A stretch of DNA of 64,000 nt from Tepidiforma sp. (lineage in GTDB: Bacteria > Chloroflexota > Dehalococcoidia > Tepidiformales > Tepidiformaceae): positions 62,001 through 126,000 of the forward strand of contig BPIE01000001.1 of NCBI GenBank assembly GCA_026003935.1, given 5' to 3'. The notes below the pieces were generated by a model. The model ran no database searches. It had not been told where the DNA came from and saw only the letters and a program-made list of their open reading frames with translations. This document shows, piece after piece, positions 27,644 to 36,740 of the stretch. The position numbers and the translations under genes are program-made. Position 1 is the first letter of the stretch. Every line of letters starts with the position of its first letter.

Positions 27644-29110
27644 GTGGTGGAACTGAGCATCCTCATCTTCCTGCCCGCCATTGCGGCCGCCGTCATTCTC
27701 TTGCTGCCGCAGCGGCTGGAGCAGCAGGCGCGGTGGGTGGCGTTGGTGACTGCAGCCGCCATGTTTGTGCTCTCAGTGCAGATGTTCTTCCAGTTCGACC
27801 GGGATGCTGGAGGCTATCAGTTCGTCGAACGGCACCGGTGGGTCGACATCGGCGCGTTCAATCTGCAGTACCTGGTCGGCGTCGATGGCCTGAGCCTGCC
27901 GCTCGTCGTCCTGACGACCTGTCTGACGCTTGCTTCGGTTCTCGTCTCGTTCAGTGTTACCCATCGCCCGCGGGCGTATTTCGCCTGTCTGCTGGTGCTC
28001 GCGAGCTCGGTCGTCGGCGTGTTCGTCTCGCTCGACCTGATGCTCTTCTTCCTCTTCTGGGAGCTCGAGCTCTTCCCGATGTACTTGCTCATCTCCATCT
28101 GGGGGTCGGGCCGCAAGGAGTACTCGGCGACGAAGTTCGTGCTGTACACAATCGCGGGCTCCGCCTTCATGCTCATCGGCATCCTGGTGCTGGCCTTCGA
28201 TGCACAGACGTTTGACATCGAACGGCTTGCGGCGGCCGAATTCCAGGACACGCTCCTCCCGCTCGGATGGGTGTTTTTCCTCCTGTTCATCGGGTTTGCG
28301 GTGAAGCTGCCGATCGTGCCGCTGCACACGTGGCTCCCCGATGCACACAGCGATGCCCCGACCGCGGTATCCGTGATGCTTGCGGGCGTGCTTCTCAAGA
28401 TGGGCGGCTACGGCATCATCCGGCTCTGCGTGACCCTCATGCCAGAGGTGGCACACGACTGGGATGCGTGGATGGCCGGCATCGGCGCGTTCAGCGTGCT
28501 CTACGGCGGGTTCATCACGCTCCGTCAGACCGACGTGAAGCGGCTGATCGCGTACTCGTCGGTGTCACACATGGGGCTCGTCCTGCTCGGAATCGGTGCG
28601 CTCGGCTCGACGGGGCTCACGGGCGCCACCTACCAAATGCTGGCGCACGGCCTCATCACGGGGCTGATGTTCGTGATGATTGGCTTGATGTACGAACGGA
28701 CCCACACGCGCGAGATTGCGCGCCTCGGCGGCCTTGCGCGGCAGATGCCGCTGATTGCTACAGGCATGGTGTTCGCCGGGATGGCCTCGCTCGGGCTGCC
28801 GGCCCTCGCCGGCTTCATTGCCGAGGTGACGGTCTTCCTTGGCGCCTTCCAGCGATTCGAATGGGCTGTGCTGGCATCCATCGTCGGGGTGGTGCTCTCC
28901 GCGGGGTACATCCTCTGGATGCTTCAGAGGGTCATGTTCGGACCCGTCCGGCATGAGTGGGATGAACTGAGCGACCAGCGTCACTGGTGGGAGCACACGG
29001 TCGTCGCCGGGTTGGCCGCACTGGTGGTGCTCCTTGGCGTGTACCCCGCTCTCATCATGGACGTCATCGAACCGGCAATGACGACCCTGGCTGCGAGGTT
29101 GCAGGCATGA
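27644..29110 (+). CDS. nuoM: NADH-quinone oxidoreductase subunit M (antiporter-like)
   Basis: A 488-residue antiporter-like subunit with about 14 helices. Marks include FWELELFPMYLLISIWG, KLPIVPLHTWLPDAHSDAPT, GVLLKMGGYGIIRLC, DVKRLIAYSSVSHMGLVLLG and a C-terminal LQRVMFGP. Two GTG codons stand in tandem at 27644 and 27647; AGGAGG at 27636-27641 is spaced better for the second, so the protein may be 487 residues. Its TGA overlaps nuoN (ATGA). Confidence 0.94.
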   Translation: MVELSILIFLPAIAAAVILLLPQRLEQQARWVALVTAAAMFVLSVQMFFQFDRDAGGYQFVERHRWVDIGAFNLQYLVGVDGLSLPLVVLTTCLTLASVLVSFSVTHRPRAYFACLLVLASSVVGVFVSLDLMLFFLFWELELFPMYLLISIWGSGRKEYSATKFVLYTIAGSAFMLIGILVLAFDAQTFDIERLAAAEFQDTLLPLGWVFFLLFIGFAVKLPIVPLHTWLPDAHSDAPTAVSVMLAGVLLKMGGYGIIRLCVTLMPEVAHDWDAWMAGIGAFSVLYGGFITLRQTDVKRLIAYSSVSHMGLVLLGIGALGSTGLTGATYQMLAHGLITGLMFVMIGLMYERTHTREIARLGGLARQMPLIATGMVFAGMASLGLPALAGFIAEVTVFLGAFQRFEWAVLASIVGVVLSAGYILWMLQRVMFGPVRHEWDELSDQRHWWEHTVVAGLAALVVLLGVYPALIMDVIEPAMTTLAARLQA

Positions 29111-30564
29111 ACGGAATCGATGTGCTCGGCCCGCAGATCAGCGTGCTCCTTGCGGCCGGCGTGGTCATCATCGCCGACTCGCTCTTTCCGGCTCAGCGCC
29201 GGATTCTGCCCTTCGTCGCGCTGGCTGGCCTCATCGCGGCGGCGCTCTGGACGACCTCGTGGGTGAGCCGGGGCGACTACCAAACAGTTTTCCACGGAAC
29301 GATCGCGCTCGACCGCTACGCCGTGTTCTTCCAGTACGTCTTCGCCGGGGTGACCGCGACGGTCGTCCTCGCCTCGATTGACTGGGTCAACCGCGAAGGG
29401 CGGCGCCAGGGCGAGTACTACGCACTCCTTCTCACTGTCTGCGCCGGTCTGATGTTCCTGGCCGGGGCCCGCGACCTCATTACCATCTTCATCGCGCTGG
29501 AGCTCTCCTCCATTCCCCAGTACATCTTGGCCGGCTGGGGGAAGGACACGAAATCGAGCGAGGCTGGCCTGAAGTACCTGCTCCTCGGAGCGGTCGCCTC
29601 GTCGCTCCTCCTCTACGGCATGGCGCTTCTCTACGGGGTCACCGGGAGCACCTTGCTTCCCGATATTGCGGCGGCCATTGAAACCAACGGCGAGTCGTAC
29701 CGGGGCCTCCTCGTCGTAGCCATGACGCTCCTCATCGCCGGGTTCGGCTTCAAAATGGCGGTCGTGCCGTTCCAGATGTGGGTACCGGACGTTTACCAGG
29801 GCGCGCCGACTCCCGTTGCCGCCTTCCTTTCGGTCGGCTCCAAGGCTGCGGCCTTTGCGGTTGCCGTCCGCGTCTTTTTCGAAGCGCTCGGCGCCGATTT
29901 CCTGAGCGACGATTGGTCGATGATTTTCGCGGTCATCGCCGCCGTTTCCATGACGCTCGGCAACCTGATGGCGATCGCCCAGCCGGACATCAAGCGAATG
30001 CTGGGGTATTCGTCCATCGCGCAGGCCGGGAACTTCCTCGTTGGCCTCGCAGCCATCTCCGTCACCGGCGAGGAATTCACGCTGGGCGCCAGCGGCATCC
30101 TGCTGTTCGTGGCAGCCTACGCATTCACGAATCTCGGCGCGTTCGTTGCTGTGATCGCCATCTCGCAAAAGATCAATTCGGACAAGATTGCGGACTACGC
30201 GGGGATGTGGAAGGTTTCTCCGTTCCTTGCACTGGGCCTCGCGTTCTGCCTTGTGTCGCTCACCGGCATTCCGCCGACGGTTGGATTCTGGGCCAAGCTG
30301 TACATCTTCAATGCGGCCGTTCGAGCGGACCTCGTCTGGCTTGTGGTCGTCGGCGTCCTCAACAGCGTTGTTTCAGCCTACTACTACCTCGGTGTCGTCC
30401 GCGTGATGTTCCTCGGCCAGCCGGGCACCGAGCAGCGCTTCCGCGCGTCGCCGTCCATCGCCGTGGCACTCACCGCGACTGCTGCGGGTGTGCTCGTATT
30501 TGGCATCGTGCCCGCTCCGTTGATGTCGGCCGCGCGCGACGCCGTCGAAATATTCGCCCGCTAG
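29107..30564 (+). CDS. nuoN: NADH-quinone oxidoreductase subunit N (antiporter-like)
   Basis: A 485-residue antiporter-like subunit with about 14 helices. Motifs: FIALELSSIPQYILAGW, SEAGLKYLLLGAVASSLLLY, FKMAVVPFQMWVPDVYQGAP, FLSVGSKAAAFAV and DIKRMLGYSSIAQAGNFLVG. ATG 29107 overlaps the nuoM stop. It is the last nuo gene; ybeY begins 2 bases after its stop, so readthrough into the ybeY gene is likely. Confidence 0.94.
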   Translation: MNGIDVLGPQISVLLAAGVVIIADSLFPAQRRILPFVALAGLIAAALWTTSWVSRGDYQTVFHGTIALDRYAVFFQYVFAGVTATVVLASIDWVNREGRRQGEYYALLLTVCAGLMFLAGARDLITIFIALELSSIPQYILAGWGKDTKSSEAGLKYLLLGAVASSLLLYGMALLYGVTGSTLLPDIAAAIETNGESYRGLLVVAMTLLIAGFGFKMAVVPFQMWVPDVYQGAPTPVAAFLSVGSKAAAFAVAVRVFFEALGADFLSDDWSMIFAVIAAVSMTLGNLMAIAQPDIKRMLGYSSIAQAGNFLVGLAAISVTGEEFTLGASGILLFVAAYAFTNLGAFVAVIAISQKINSDKIADYAGMWKVSPFLALGLAFCLVSLTGIPPTVGFWAKLYIFNAAVRADLVWLVVVGVLNSVVSAYYYLGVVRVMFLGQPGTEQRFRASPSIAVALTATAAGVLVFGIVPAPLMSAARDAVEIFAR

Positions 30565-30566
30565 CC

Positions 30567-31046
30567 GTGGTCGACCCGACCGACTACGCCATCTCATTCG
30601 AGGCCGAGGTCGAAATCGAAGACGCCAGCGTGGCGGCTCTCGAAGCGCTGGCGCGTCGGGTTCTTGAGGGCGAAGGCATCGCGCCGGGCACCGGGCTGGC
30701 GATCGTTATCACTGACGACAATGAAGTTCGACGACTCAATGCCGAATTCCTGGGCATTGACGAGCCGACGGACGTCCTCTCCTTCCCCGTTGACGCCGAC
30801 GATGACTTCGTCGGTCCTCCCGGCGAAGCTCCCCATCTTGGCGATATCGCCATCTCCCTTGACACCGCGCGCCGGCAGGCATCACAGGTTGGGCATTCGC
30901 TGCAGGCTGAGCTCGAGCACCTGCTCGTCCACGGCATCCTGCATCTTTGCGGCTACGACCATGTCAACGGGCCCGAGGAGGAGGCGAGGATGCGTGCCCG
31001 CGAAGAGCACTATCTCGGCGACCTCCGGCATCTCCACCGCCACTGA
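30567..31046 (+). CDS. ybeY: Endoribonuclease YbeY (rRNA maturation)
   Basis: A 159-residue metalloprotein. The Zn-binding motif HGILHLCGYDH supplies H122, H126 and H132 in HLLVHGILHLCGYDH. The upstream RRLNAEFLGIDEPTDVLSFP is also typical. It takes part in 16S rRNA 3'-end maturation and ribosome quality control. GTG 30567 lies 2 bases after nuoN; the frame is open upstream but over nuoN. No separate promoter is seen, so it may ride on the nuo transcript. Confidence 0.9.
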   Translation: MVDPTDYAISFEAEVEIEDASVAALEALARRVLEGEGIAPGTGLAIVITDDNEVRRLNAEFLGIDEPTDVLSFPVDADDDFVGPPGEAPHLGDIAISLDTARRQASQVGHSLQAELEHLLVHGILHLCGYDHVNGPEEEARMRAREEHYLGDLRHLHRH

Positions 31047-31076
31047 CCTGCCCATGCCGGCGTGGCACACCTGTTC

Positions 31077-31082
31077 TATACT
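31077..31082 (+). promoter_or_regulatory. -10 box of dnaX promoter
   Basis: TATACT preceded by TC, 28 bases before GTG 31110. It supports that start rather than an in-frame GTG at 31062, which would lie upstream of the promoter. The -35 (ATGCCG at 17-base spacing) is weak. Confidence 0.5.
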
Positions 31083-31109
31083 CAGGGTACCCCGCAGACA
31101 GGAACGCAC

Positions 31110-32613
31110 GTGCTCTACGGAAAGTGGCGGCCGAAGGGCTTCGCCGAAGTCGTCGGACAGGACCACATCGTTCATACCCTGAAGAATGCCCTCGCGACCG
31201 GGCAGGTGGCCCATGCCTACCTGTTCAGCGGCCCGCGCGGGACCGGCAAGACGACGACCGCCCGCATCTTTGCGCGCGCCGTCAACTGCCGCTCGCTCAA
31301 GGACGGCGAGCCCTGCAACGCCTGTGAGTCCTGCCGTGCCATTCTCTCGGGTTCGGCGCTCGACCTCGTGGAGATGGACGCAGCCAGCAACCGAGGCATC
31401 GATGACGTGCGCGAGCTCCGCGAAAAGATCGCGTATGCGCCATCGGACCTCGCCCGCAAGGTCTACCTCCTCGATGAAGTACACATGCTCACGGAAGGGG
31501 CCTTCAACGCGCTCCTCAAGACGCTGGAAGAGCCGCCGCCCCACGCTATTTTCATTCTCGCAACGACAGACCTGCACAAAGTCCCGGCCACGATCATTTC
31601 TCGGTGCCAGCGTTACGACTTCCACCGGGTTCCAAACGACGCCATCGTTGAGCGGCTTTCGTTCATCTGCGCGCAGGAAGGGGTCGACGTGCCTCGTGAT
31701 GGGCTGTTCGCCATTGCGGCACAATCCCGCGGCGGCCTGCGCGATGCCATCACCATGCTCGAGCAGGTCATCGCCCGGTATGGGGCCTCTCCCACGCTCG
31801 ACGATGTGCGCGCGGCGCTCGGGCAAGTCCACGACGCGCGCACGGGCAAGCTCGTCGAGGCCCTCCTGACCTCGGACCTGGCCTCGGCGCTCGACATCGC
31901 TCGGTCCGTGGGCGACGACGGCCTCGACCTCGCGCGCTTCACCCGCGGCGTCATCGACACGGTTCGGCAGGTCCTGGGTGCTGTGCTGCGCGATGGCGCT
32001 GCGGCCGAGGACGACCCGCTGGTCGCCGCCGCCCGCAGCCGGCCCGATGCGGTCCATCTCCTGGCTGCCGCGCTTTCCGAACTTGCACGCGCAGATTTCC
32101 GGCTCGACCCGGCAAGCCCGGTGCCGCTCGAGGTTGCGTGTGCGAGCGTCATCCTCGGCCCGGCCCCCGGAGTCTCAGCACCGGCTGCCGCCCCGCCTCG
32201 GCAGCCCGCCGGCGCCCAGGGCGCGGTCAGCGCCGGACTCCTCGCCCGGGTCCTCCGCGCCCGCCGCGGCCGGTCCCCTTTCGCGGGAGGAGCGGTTCGC
32301 CCGGGACCTCTACGAGCACTGCCGGATGGTGAATCCCACGCACGCGATGTGGCTCAACGGGTCGTTCGAAGTGCTGCAGATGGACGGCGAGGAGCTGGTA
32401 CTTGGCTTCCAGCGCAAGATGCCGCTCGAAAAGGCCGACACGGTATGCCGGGCAATGGTCGAAGAGCAGGCCGCGGCCATTCTCGGGCGCCAGGTTCGAT
32501 TGGTGGTCAAGCTCATTGAGGCGCCAACACAACCGAAACGCGAGCCGCGTCGGGGGCACCTCATCGAAGCTGCAAAATCGATGGGCGGGCGGCCTGTTGG
32601 AAAGGATTCGTGA
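31110..32613 (+). CDS. dnaX: DNA polymerase III subunit gamma/tau (frameshift in the 3' third)
   Basis: Clamp-loader ATPase. GTG 31110 gives the usual start LYGKWRPKGFAEVVGQDHI and has AGGA 7 bases upstream. P-loop GPRGTGKT (41-48), Zn cysteines C60, C69, C72 and C75, the Walker B region LLDEVHML and the SRC motif are intact. The main frame passes through a Pro/Ala linker and then becomes Arg-rich, ending at 32519. The frame one base on reads SREERFARDLYEHCR and FEVLQMDGEELVLGFQRKM, a convincing tau C-terminus, to 32613. The switch lies in 32160-32265, perhaps at the CCC/GGG at 32245-32250. The length is one base over a multiple of three. Programmed frameshifting is known in dnaX of other bacteria, but no A-rich slippery site is seen, so a sequence error is favoured. 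Confidence 0.88.
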
Positions 32614-32987
32614 TGGCCAAAGGTAGCGGAAACAATCGGTACCTGCGGCGCGCCGGGGGTGGACTTCCCGGGCGCAGCTCGATGGGTGGGGGAAATGCGC
32701 ATGCACTTGCGCAGGCCCAGGAGCTTCTTGCCAAGGCCCAGGCGGAGCTTGCTGCCGCCACCGTCGAAGGAACGGCAGGCGGGGGAGCTGTGCGTGTGAC
32801 CATGTCCGGCGAACAGAAGGTCCTCGCCATCAAGCTCGAACCCGAGGTTGTCGACCCGGGAGACGTCGAGATGCTGCAGGACCTCATCATGGCGGCCATT
32901 GGGGATGCCACCCAGAAGGCAACCGAGCTGCAGCAGAAGTCCTTTGGTGCCATTACCGGCGGCCTCGGTCTGCCGGGCTTGGGCTGA
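32613..32987 (+). CDS. YbaB/EbfC family nucleoid-associated protein
   Basis: A 124-residue protein. The N-terminal 25 residues are Gly/Arg-rich (NNRYLRRAGGGLPGRSSMGG), longer than usual. The core runs LAQAQELLAKAQAELAAATV, TAGGGAVRVTMSGEQKVLAI and VVDPGDVEMLQDLIMAAI, the tweezer-like DNA-binding fold, then a Gly-rich tail. ATG 32613 shares a base with the restored dnaX stop (TGATG); an in-frame GTG at 32610 is the alternative. Its placement between dnaX and recR is the standard dnaX-ybaB-recR order and supports the restored dnaX end. Confidence 0.9.
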   Translation: MAKGSGNNRYLRRAGGGLPGRSSMGGGNAHALAQAQELLAKAQAELAAATVEGTAGGGAVRVTMSGEQKVLAIKLEPEVVDPGDVEMLQDLIMAAIGDATQKATELQQKSFGAITGGLGLPGLG

Positions 32988-32997
32988 ACTGCGCACG

Positions 32998-33606
32998 ATG
33001 CCCGAAACCTCTGCCACGCCGGAGCCGATTCTGCGACTTGTCGAGGCGCTCCATCGCCTGCCCGGTATCGGCCCAAAGTCGGCACAGCGCCTTGCGTACC
33101 ACCTTGTCCGGGCCGCACCCCACGAGGCAGAAGGCCTCGCCCGAGCGCTCCTCGAGGCCCGCGAACGCATTCGCTACTGCTCGCGGTGCGTCAACCTCAC
33201 CGAGCGTGACCCGTGCGCGATTTGCGCGGACCCGCGCCGTGACCAAGCGACGATTTGCGTGGTCGAGCAACCGCTCGATGTTGTCGCGGTCGAACGGTCC
33301 GGCATTTACCGGGGCGTGTATCACGTGCTGCACGGCATCCTCAACCCGATGGAGGGCATCGGACCCGAGCACCTCCACATCGACGCTCTCGTCGCCCGTG
33401 TAGCGGCCGGGGATGTCCGGGAGGTGATCATGGCCACGAATCCGAGTCTCGAAGGCGAGGCTACTGTCATGTATGTGCAGCGCGTGGTCGCGCCGCACGG
33501 GGTCCGGGTCACACGCCTGGCGCGCGGCCTCCCCTCGGGCGCTGACCTCGAGTACGCCGACACCGTCACGCTAGCCCGTGCTCTCGAGGGGCGCCAGGAG
33601 CTCTAA
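32998..33606 (+). CDS. recR: Recombination protein RecR
   Basis: A 202-residue protein. Domains in order: helix-hairpin-helix (LHRLPGIGPKSAQRLAYHL), a four-Cys zinc finger (CSRCVNLTERDPCAIC), the TOPRIM domain (ICVVEQPLDVVAVERSG, then MATNPSLEGEATVMYV) and the C-terminal Walker-B-like DLEYADTVTLARAL. It works with RecO to load RecA at single-strand gaps. ATG 32998 is 10 bases after the ybaB stop. The recO gene follows after 1 base, an unusual and informative recR-recO neighbourhood. Confidence 0.95.
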   Translation: MPETSATPEPILRLVEALHRLPGIGPKSAQRLAYHLVRAAPHEAEGLARALLEARERIRYCSRCVNLTERDPCAICADPRRDQATICVVEQPLDVVAVERSGIYRGVYHVLHGILNPMEGIGPEHLHIDALVARVAAGDVREVIMATNPSLEGEATVMYVQRVVAPHGVRVTRLARGLPSGADLEYADTVTLARALEGRQEL

Positions 33607-33607
33607 A

Positions 33608-34372
33608 ATGGCCGGCCGCCCGCCCAGGACGATTGCGACCGAAGCCATCGTGCTTCGGCGGCGGCCGATCGGCGAGGCCGATGCTGTGCTCACGCTGCTC
33701 ACGCTGGCCGAGGGACGCGTAGATGCCGTGGCGCGTGGCATTCGGAAGCCGCAAGCAAAGCTCCGCGGGCACCTGGAGCCCGTCACGCGGTCGCGTCTCA
33801 TGCTTGCCCGTGGGAGGTCCCTCGATGTTGTCGCACAGGCTGAGACGGTCGATGCCTACCTGTCGCTGAAGGGGGACCTCGACGCACTCGCGGTGGCCTT
33901 GTATTGCTGCGAGCTCACCGAGCTCGCAGCACCGGCGCAGACACCTCAGCTCGAGCTGTTCCACCTGCTCGCAAACCTGCTCTCCGCGCTCGACGCAGGT
34001 GTGCGGCCGGCGAGCGCTGCGCGATATTTCGAGCTGCACCTGCTTTCGGCCGCCGGATATGAGCTGCAGGTAGCGTGCTGCGCGTCGTGCGGCTCGGAGC
34101 TCGCAGAGGCCGAGAGTCTCTTCAGCGCCGCTGCAGGCGGAATCCTTTGTCCGTCGTGCCGCGCTGGAGCAACGGGGCGGTTACTCTCGGTCCGGGCGCA
34201 GAAGGTATTGCGCTATTGCGGACGCTCGGGGCTGGAGGAGTTTTGTGCGCTTCGCATGCCGACCGAGACCGACGCCGAAGTGCGGGCTGCGCTTGGCGAG
34301 GCGGTGCGCACGGCCCTCGACGCGGAGCCCCGGGCGGCGAAGTTTCTCGACCAGCTCGGGGAGCGCCCTTGA
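33608..34372 (+). CDS. recO: DNA repair protein RecO
   Basis: A 254-residue protein. An N-terminal OB fold (TEAIVLRRRPIGEADAVLTL and GIRKPQAKLRGHLEPVTRSR) is followed by a helical domain and a zinc-binding part with CASCGSEL and CPSC. It anneals SSB-coated strands and loads RecA with RecR. ATG 33608 is directly behind recR, so the two are co-transcribed. Confidence 0.93.
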   Translation: MAGRPPRTIATEAIVLRRRPIGEADAVLTLLTLAEGRVDAVARGIRKPQAKLRGHLEPVTRSRLMLARGRSLDVVAQAETVDAYLSLKGDLDALAVALYCCELTELAAPAQTPQLELFHLLANLLSALDAGVRPASAARYFELHLLSAAGYELQVACCASCGSELAEAESLFSAAAGGILCPSCRAGATGRLLSVRAQKVLRYCGRSGLEEFCALRMPTETDAEVRAALGEAVRTALDAEPRAAKFLDQLGERP

Positions 34373-34411
34373 AGCCAACGGCCACGCCAGCGGCGTACCT
34401 TCAGGTGCGTG

Positions 34412-34417
34412 TACAAT
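34412..34417 (+). promoter_or_regulatory. Putative -10 box before the FmdB-like gene
   Basis: TACAAT in the 106-base gap after recO, about 60 bases before the next start. It has the same TAyAnT form as the other promoters in the window. The -35 is not clear. Confidence 0.4.
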
Positions 34418-34478
34418 GCGCGGTAGACGCCACACCATCACCGGTCATGCCGCCAACCCGACCGCCAAGGAGGGGACG

Positions 34479-34919
34479 ATGCCCCTTTACGAGTACTACT
34501 GCGAACCCTGCAACGGGATCTTTGAAGAGCTTCGGCCCATGCGTGAGGCGAGCGAGCCCGTACCCTGCCCCGTGTGCTACAAGGACGCGAAACGCATCAT
34601 GCCCACCTCGTTCGCCGCGTTCACGTTCCGTGACGGGTATCCCCGGCGCATCCCCGATGATGGCAAGTACTGGCACCTCGGGAAGAAGGTCTCACGGCTG
34701 GTTTCGAGCGGTCGGCCGAACGAACACCCGGAGGTCAACAAGCCTGAGCCGAAGAAGCGAAAGACCAAGGGCGAGAAGCAGGAACTGCGCGACATGAAGG
34801 AGCTCGCGGCGAAGCGGGAGCTGGTCGACCTCTACGGGAACGAAATCAAGCCCGAGGAGGTTGCCGAGGTTGTCGAGCAGGGGCGGGTGGTCCGGAAAGG
34901 CACGCCCCGCGGGCTGTAA
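34479..34919 (+). CDS. FmdB-type zinc ribbon protein with long charged tail
   Basis: A 146-residue protein with a strong Shine-Dalgarno (AAGGAGGGG, 34468-34475) before ATG 34479. The first 45 residues are an FmdB/CxxC_CxxC_SSSS zinc ribbon: PLYEYYCEPCNGIF and PVPCPVCYKDAKRIM give four Cys. The rest is a Lys/Glu-rich helix region (KPEPKKRKTKGEKQELRDMK) and is longer than in most FmdB proteins. Such ribbons are called regulatory, but function is unproved. The late part NEIKPEEVAEVVEQGRVV looks structured. Confidence 0.8.
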   Translation: MPLYEYYCEPCNGIFEELRPMREASEPVPCPVCYKDAKRIMPTSFAAFTFRDGYPRRIPDDGKYWHLGKKVSRLVSSGRPNEHPEVNKPEPKKRKTKGEKQELRDMKELAAKRELVDLYGNEIKPEEVAEVVEQGRVVRKGTPRGL

Positions 34920-34947
34920 TTTGCGCGGCTTCGGTGGTGCGGGCTGC

Positions 34948-35925
34948 TTAGCTGCTCCGCGTCAGGACGTACTCGCTCAGGTCGATGAGGCAACGCTTGG
35001 TGTCTGAATCCGGGAGAAACGCGATGGCTTCCTGAGCCCGCCTGATGTAGTCGCGCGCCATCGCCATGGAGGCATCGATGCAATCGGAATTGCGGACGGC
35101 CTCGAGCGCCTCGCGGAGGCGTGCCTCACGGTCGCGGCGGGCGAGGATGAACCGGCGAATCGGGTTGTCCTTGGGGTAACGTTCGAGGAAGAGGAGCCCG
35201 GGGAGAGTGATGGTGCCCTCGAGGAGGTCGCTTCCGACCGGTTTCCCCATCACCGCCTCGTCGCCGACGTAGTCGAGGACGTCATCGACAATCTGGAAGG
35301 CCATCCCGAAGCTGTAACCGTAGGTGCGCATCGCATCGATGGTGTGCTCGTCGCAGCTGCCGAGCATCGCTCCGCCCTCAGTGGCGTTGGCAAACAGGGC
35401 GGCTGTCTTGCCGCCGATGCGCCAGAGGTAGTGCTGAACGTCCTTGCCCGCGTCGAAAGCCGCGGCGTCCTGGTCGAGTTCCCCGCTCGTCATCTTCATC
35501 AGGGCAAGGGCGAAGAGCCGCGTGACGGCGAGGCTCCCGGTTCGGGTTACCATTTCGGCGGCGTTGGCGAACATGTAGTCGCCCAGCAGCACGGTCAGGG
35601 CATTATCGAAGACGGCGTTCGCCGTGGGCCGGCCGCGGCGGCTGGTCGCCCCGTCCACAACGTCGTCATGAACCAAGCTCGCCGTGTGCAGCAGCTCGAT
35701 GGCGGCCCCGAGCGGGACCAGCCGGTTGAGATTGTAGTCGCCCAGGTGGCCCGCCAGGAGAACCAGTGCGGGGCGAAGCCGCTTGCCGCGGGCCTCGAGC
35801 GCGTGGTCCAACATGCGCTTCAAGGGCGGGAGGTCGACGTTTTTGGTCGACTCGAGCAGGTCCTCAACGAGGACCATGTCGTCGGCGACGGGGCCGTAGA
35901 GGGCGGCGACCTGCGTGGCAGGCAT
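34948..35925 (-). CDS. Polyprenyl diphosphate synthase (trans-isoprenyl transferase)
   Basis: A 325-residue all-helical prenyltransferase. The first aspartate-rich motif is LVHDDVVDGATSRRGRPT (DDxxD) and the second is FQIVDDVLDYVGD. GKRLRPALVLLAGH is also typical. It condenses IPP with allylic diphosphates; the octaprenyl or heptaprenyl class for menaquinone side chains is likely, since the window holds a men cluster, but chain length cannot be read. ATG 35925 shares a base with the tatD stop (TGATG). The frame is open upstream but over tatD. It converges with the FmdB gene with a 28-base gap and no obvious terminator. Confidence 0.9.
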   Translation of the reverse strand: MPATQVAALYGPVADDMVLVEDLLESTKNVDLPPLKRMLDHALEARGKRLRPALVLLAGHLGDYNLNRLVPLGAAIELLHTASLVHDDVVDGATSRRGRPTANAVFDNALTVLLGDYMFANAAEMVTRTGSLAVTRLFALALMKMTSGELDQDAAAFDAGKDVQHYLWRIGGKTAALFANATEGGAMLGSCDEHTIDAMRTYGYSFGMAFQIVDDVLDYVGDEAVMGKPVGSDLLEGTITLPGLLFLERYPKDNPIRRFILARRDREARLREALEAVRNSDCIDASMAMARDYIRRAQEAIAFLPDSDTKRCLIDLSEYVLTRSS

Positions 35926-36740
35926 CACCGCACCGCCTGCCGGGCCGCCCGGGCGAAGGCGCGCCGTGCGTTCTCGGTAGTCAGGGATGCAATCTCCTCC
36001 GCGGAGACTCCCCGGGCGGCTGCCACAGCCCGGGCCGTTTCGACGATGTAGGCGGGTTCGTTGCGCTTTCCTCGCATGCTCTGTGGAGGAAGGTACGGAG
36101 TGTCGGTTTCGATCACAAGTGAGCGCGCTGGCAGGGCGGCGGCAAGTTGCCGCGTCACGTCGTTCTTGGGGTACGTGATGGGGCCCGCAATGGAGACCAG
36201 AAACCCGAGCTCGATGTATGGCTGCGCCTGCTCGAGGGTGCCGCCGAAGCAGTGCATGACCCCGGGCACCGCCATGCCGGCGCGCGCCGCAGCCCGCGCA
36301 AATTCTGTCAACGGTGCTAGTGCGGCGTCCTCGGCTGCCCGGGAGTGCACGCACACCGGCTTGCGGACTGCGAGCGCGAGGTCGAGTTGTGCTTCGAGCA
36401 GCCTTCGCTGATTGGCTTCCGAGGACCACCCGCGGTATGCATCGAGTCCCACTTCGCCAATGGCTACAACCTCCGGCGCTGCGGCGAGTTCCCGCAGGCG
36501 CGGCAGGCACTGTTGCCAGTCGCTATCGGCCTCGTGCGGGTGGAGTCCAACCGCTGCCAGGACCCGGCCCCCGAACATCTGCGCGAGCTCGACGGAGCGC
36601 TCACTCGAGGGGAGGTCGTATCCCAGCGCGAGGACCTCTACGACGCCAGCCCCCTCGGCCCGGGCGAGCACGTCGGCGACATCGTCCCCGATTTTCGGGT
36701 CAGCCAGGTGGGCGTGAGTATCGAACAGCCGCAGCGTCAT
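35925..36740 (-). CDS. TatD-family metal-dependent hydrolase (DNase)
   Basis: A 271-residue TIM-barrel metallohydrolase. Metal ligands: H8 and H10 in FDTHAHLAD, a Glu in AIGEVGLDAYRG, His in VCVHSRAAEDA and GVMHCFGG, and Asp in VIETDTPYLPPQ. The usual GLDYYR appears as GLDAYR. TatD enzymes are 3'-5' exonucleases or repair nucleases. ATG 36740 overlaps the metG stop; the tatD-metG pairing is common in bacteria. Confidence 0.92.
   Translation of the reverse strand: MTLRLFDTHAHLADPKIGDDVADVLARAEGAGVVEVLALGYDLPSSERSVELAQMFGGRVLAAVGLHPHEADSDWQQCLPRLRELAAAPEVVAIGEVGLDAYRGWSSEANQRRLLEAQLDLALAVRKPVCVHSRAAEDAALAPLTEFARAAARAGMAVPGVMHCFGGTLEQAQPYIELGFLVSIAGPITYPKNDVTRQLAAALPARSLVIETDTPYLPPQSMRGKRNEPAYIVETARAVAAARGVSAEEIASLTTENARRAFARAARQAVR

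Noticed and set aside
31062-31109. Earlier GTG start for dnaX
   Set aside because: It would place the coding region across a TATACT -10 box. GTG 31110 gives the family-typical N-terminus and has AGGA upstream.
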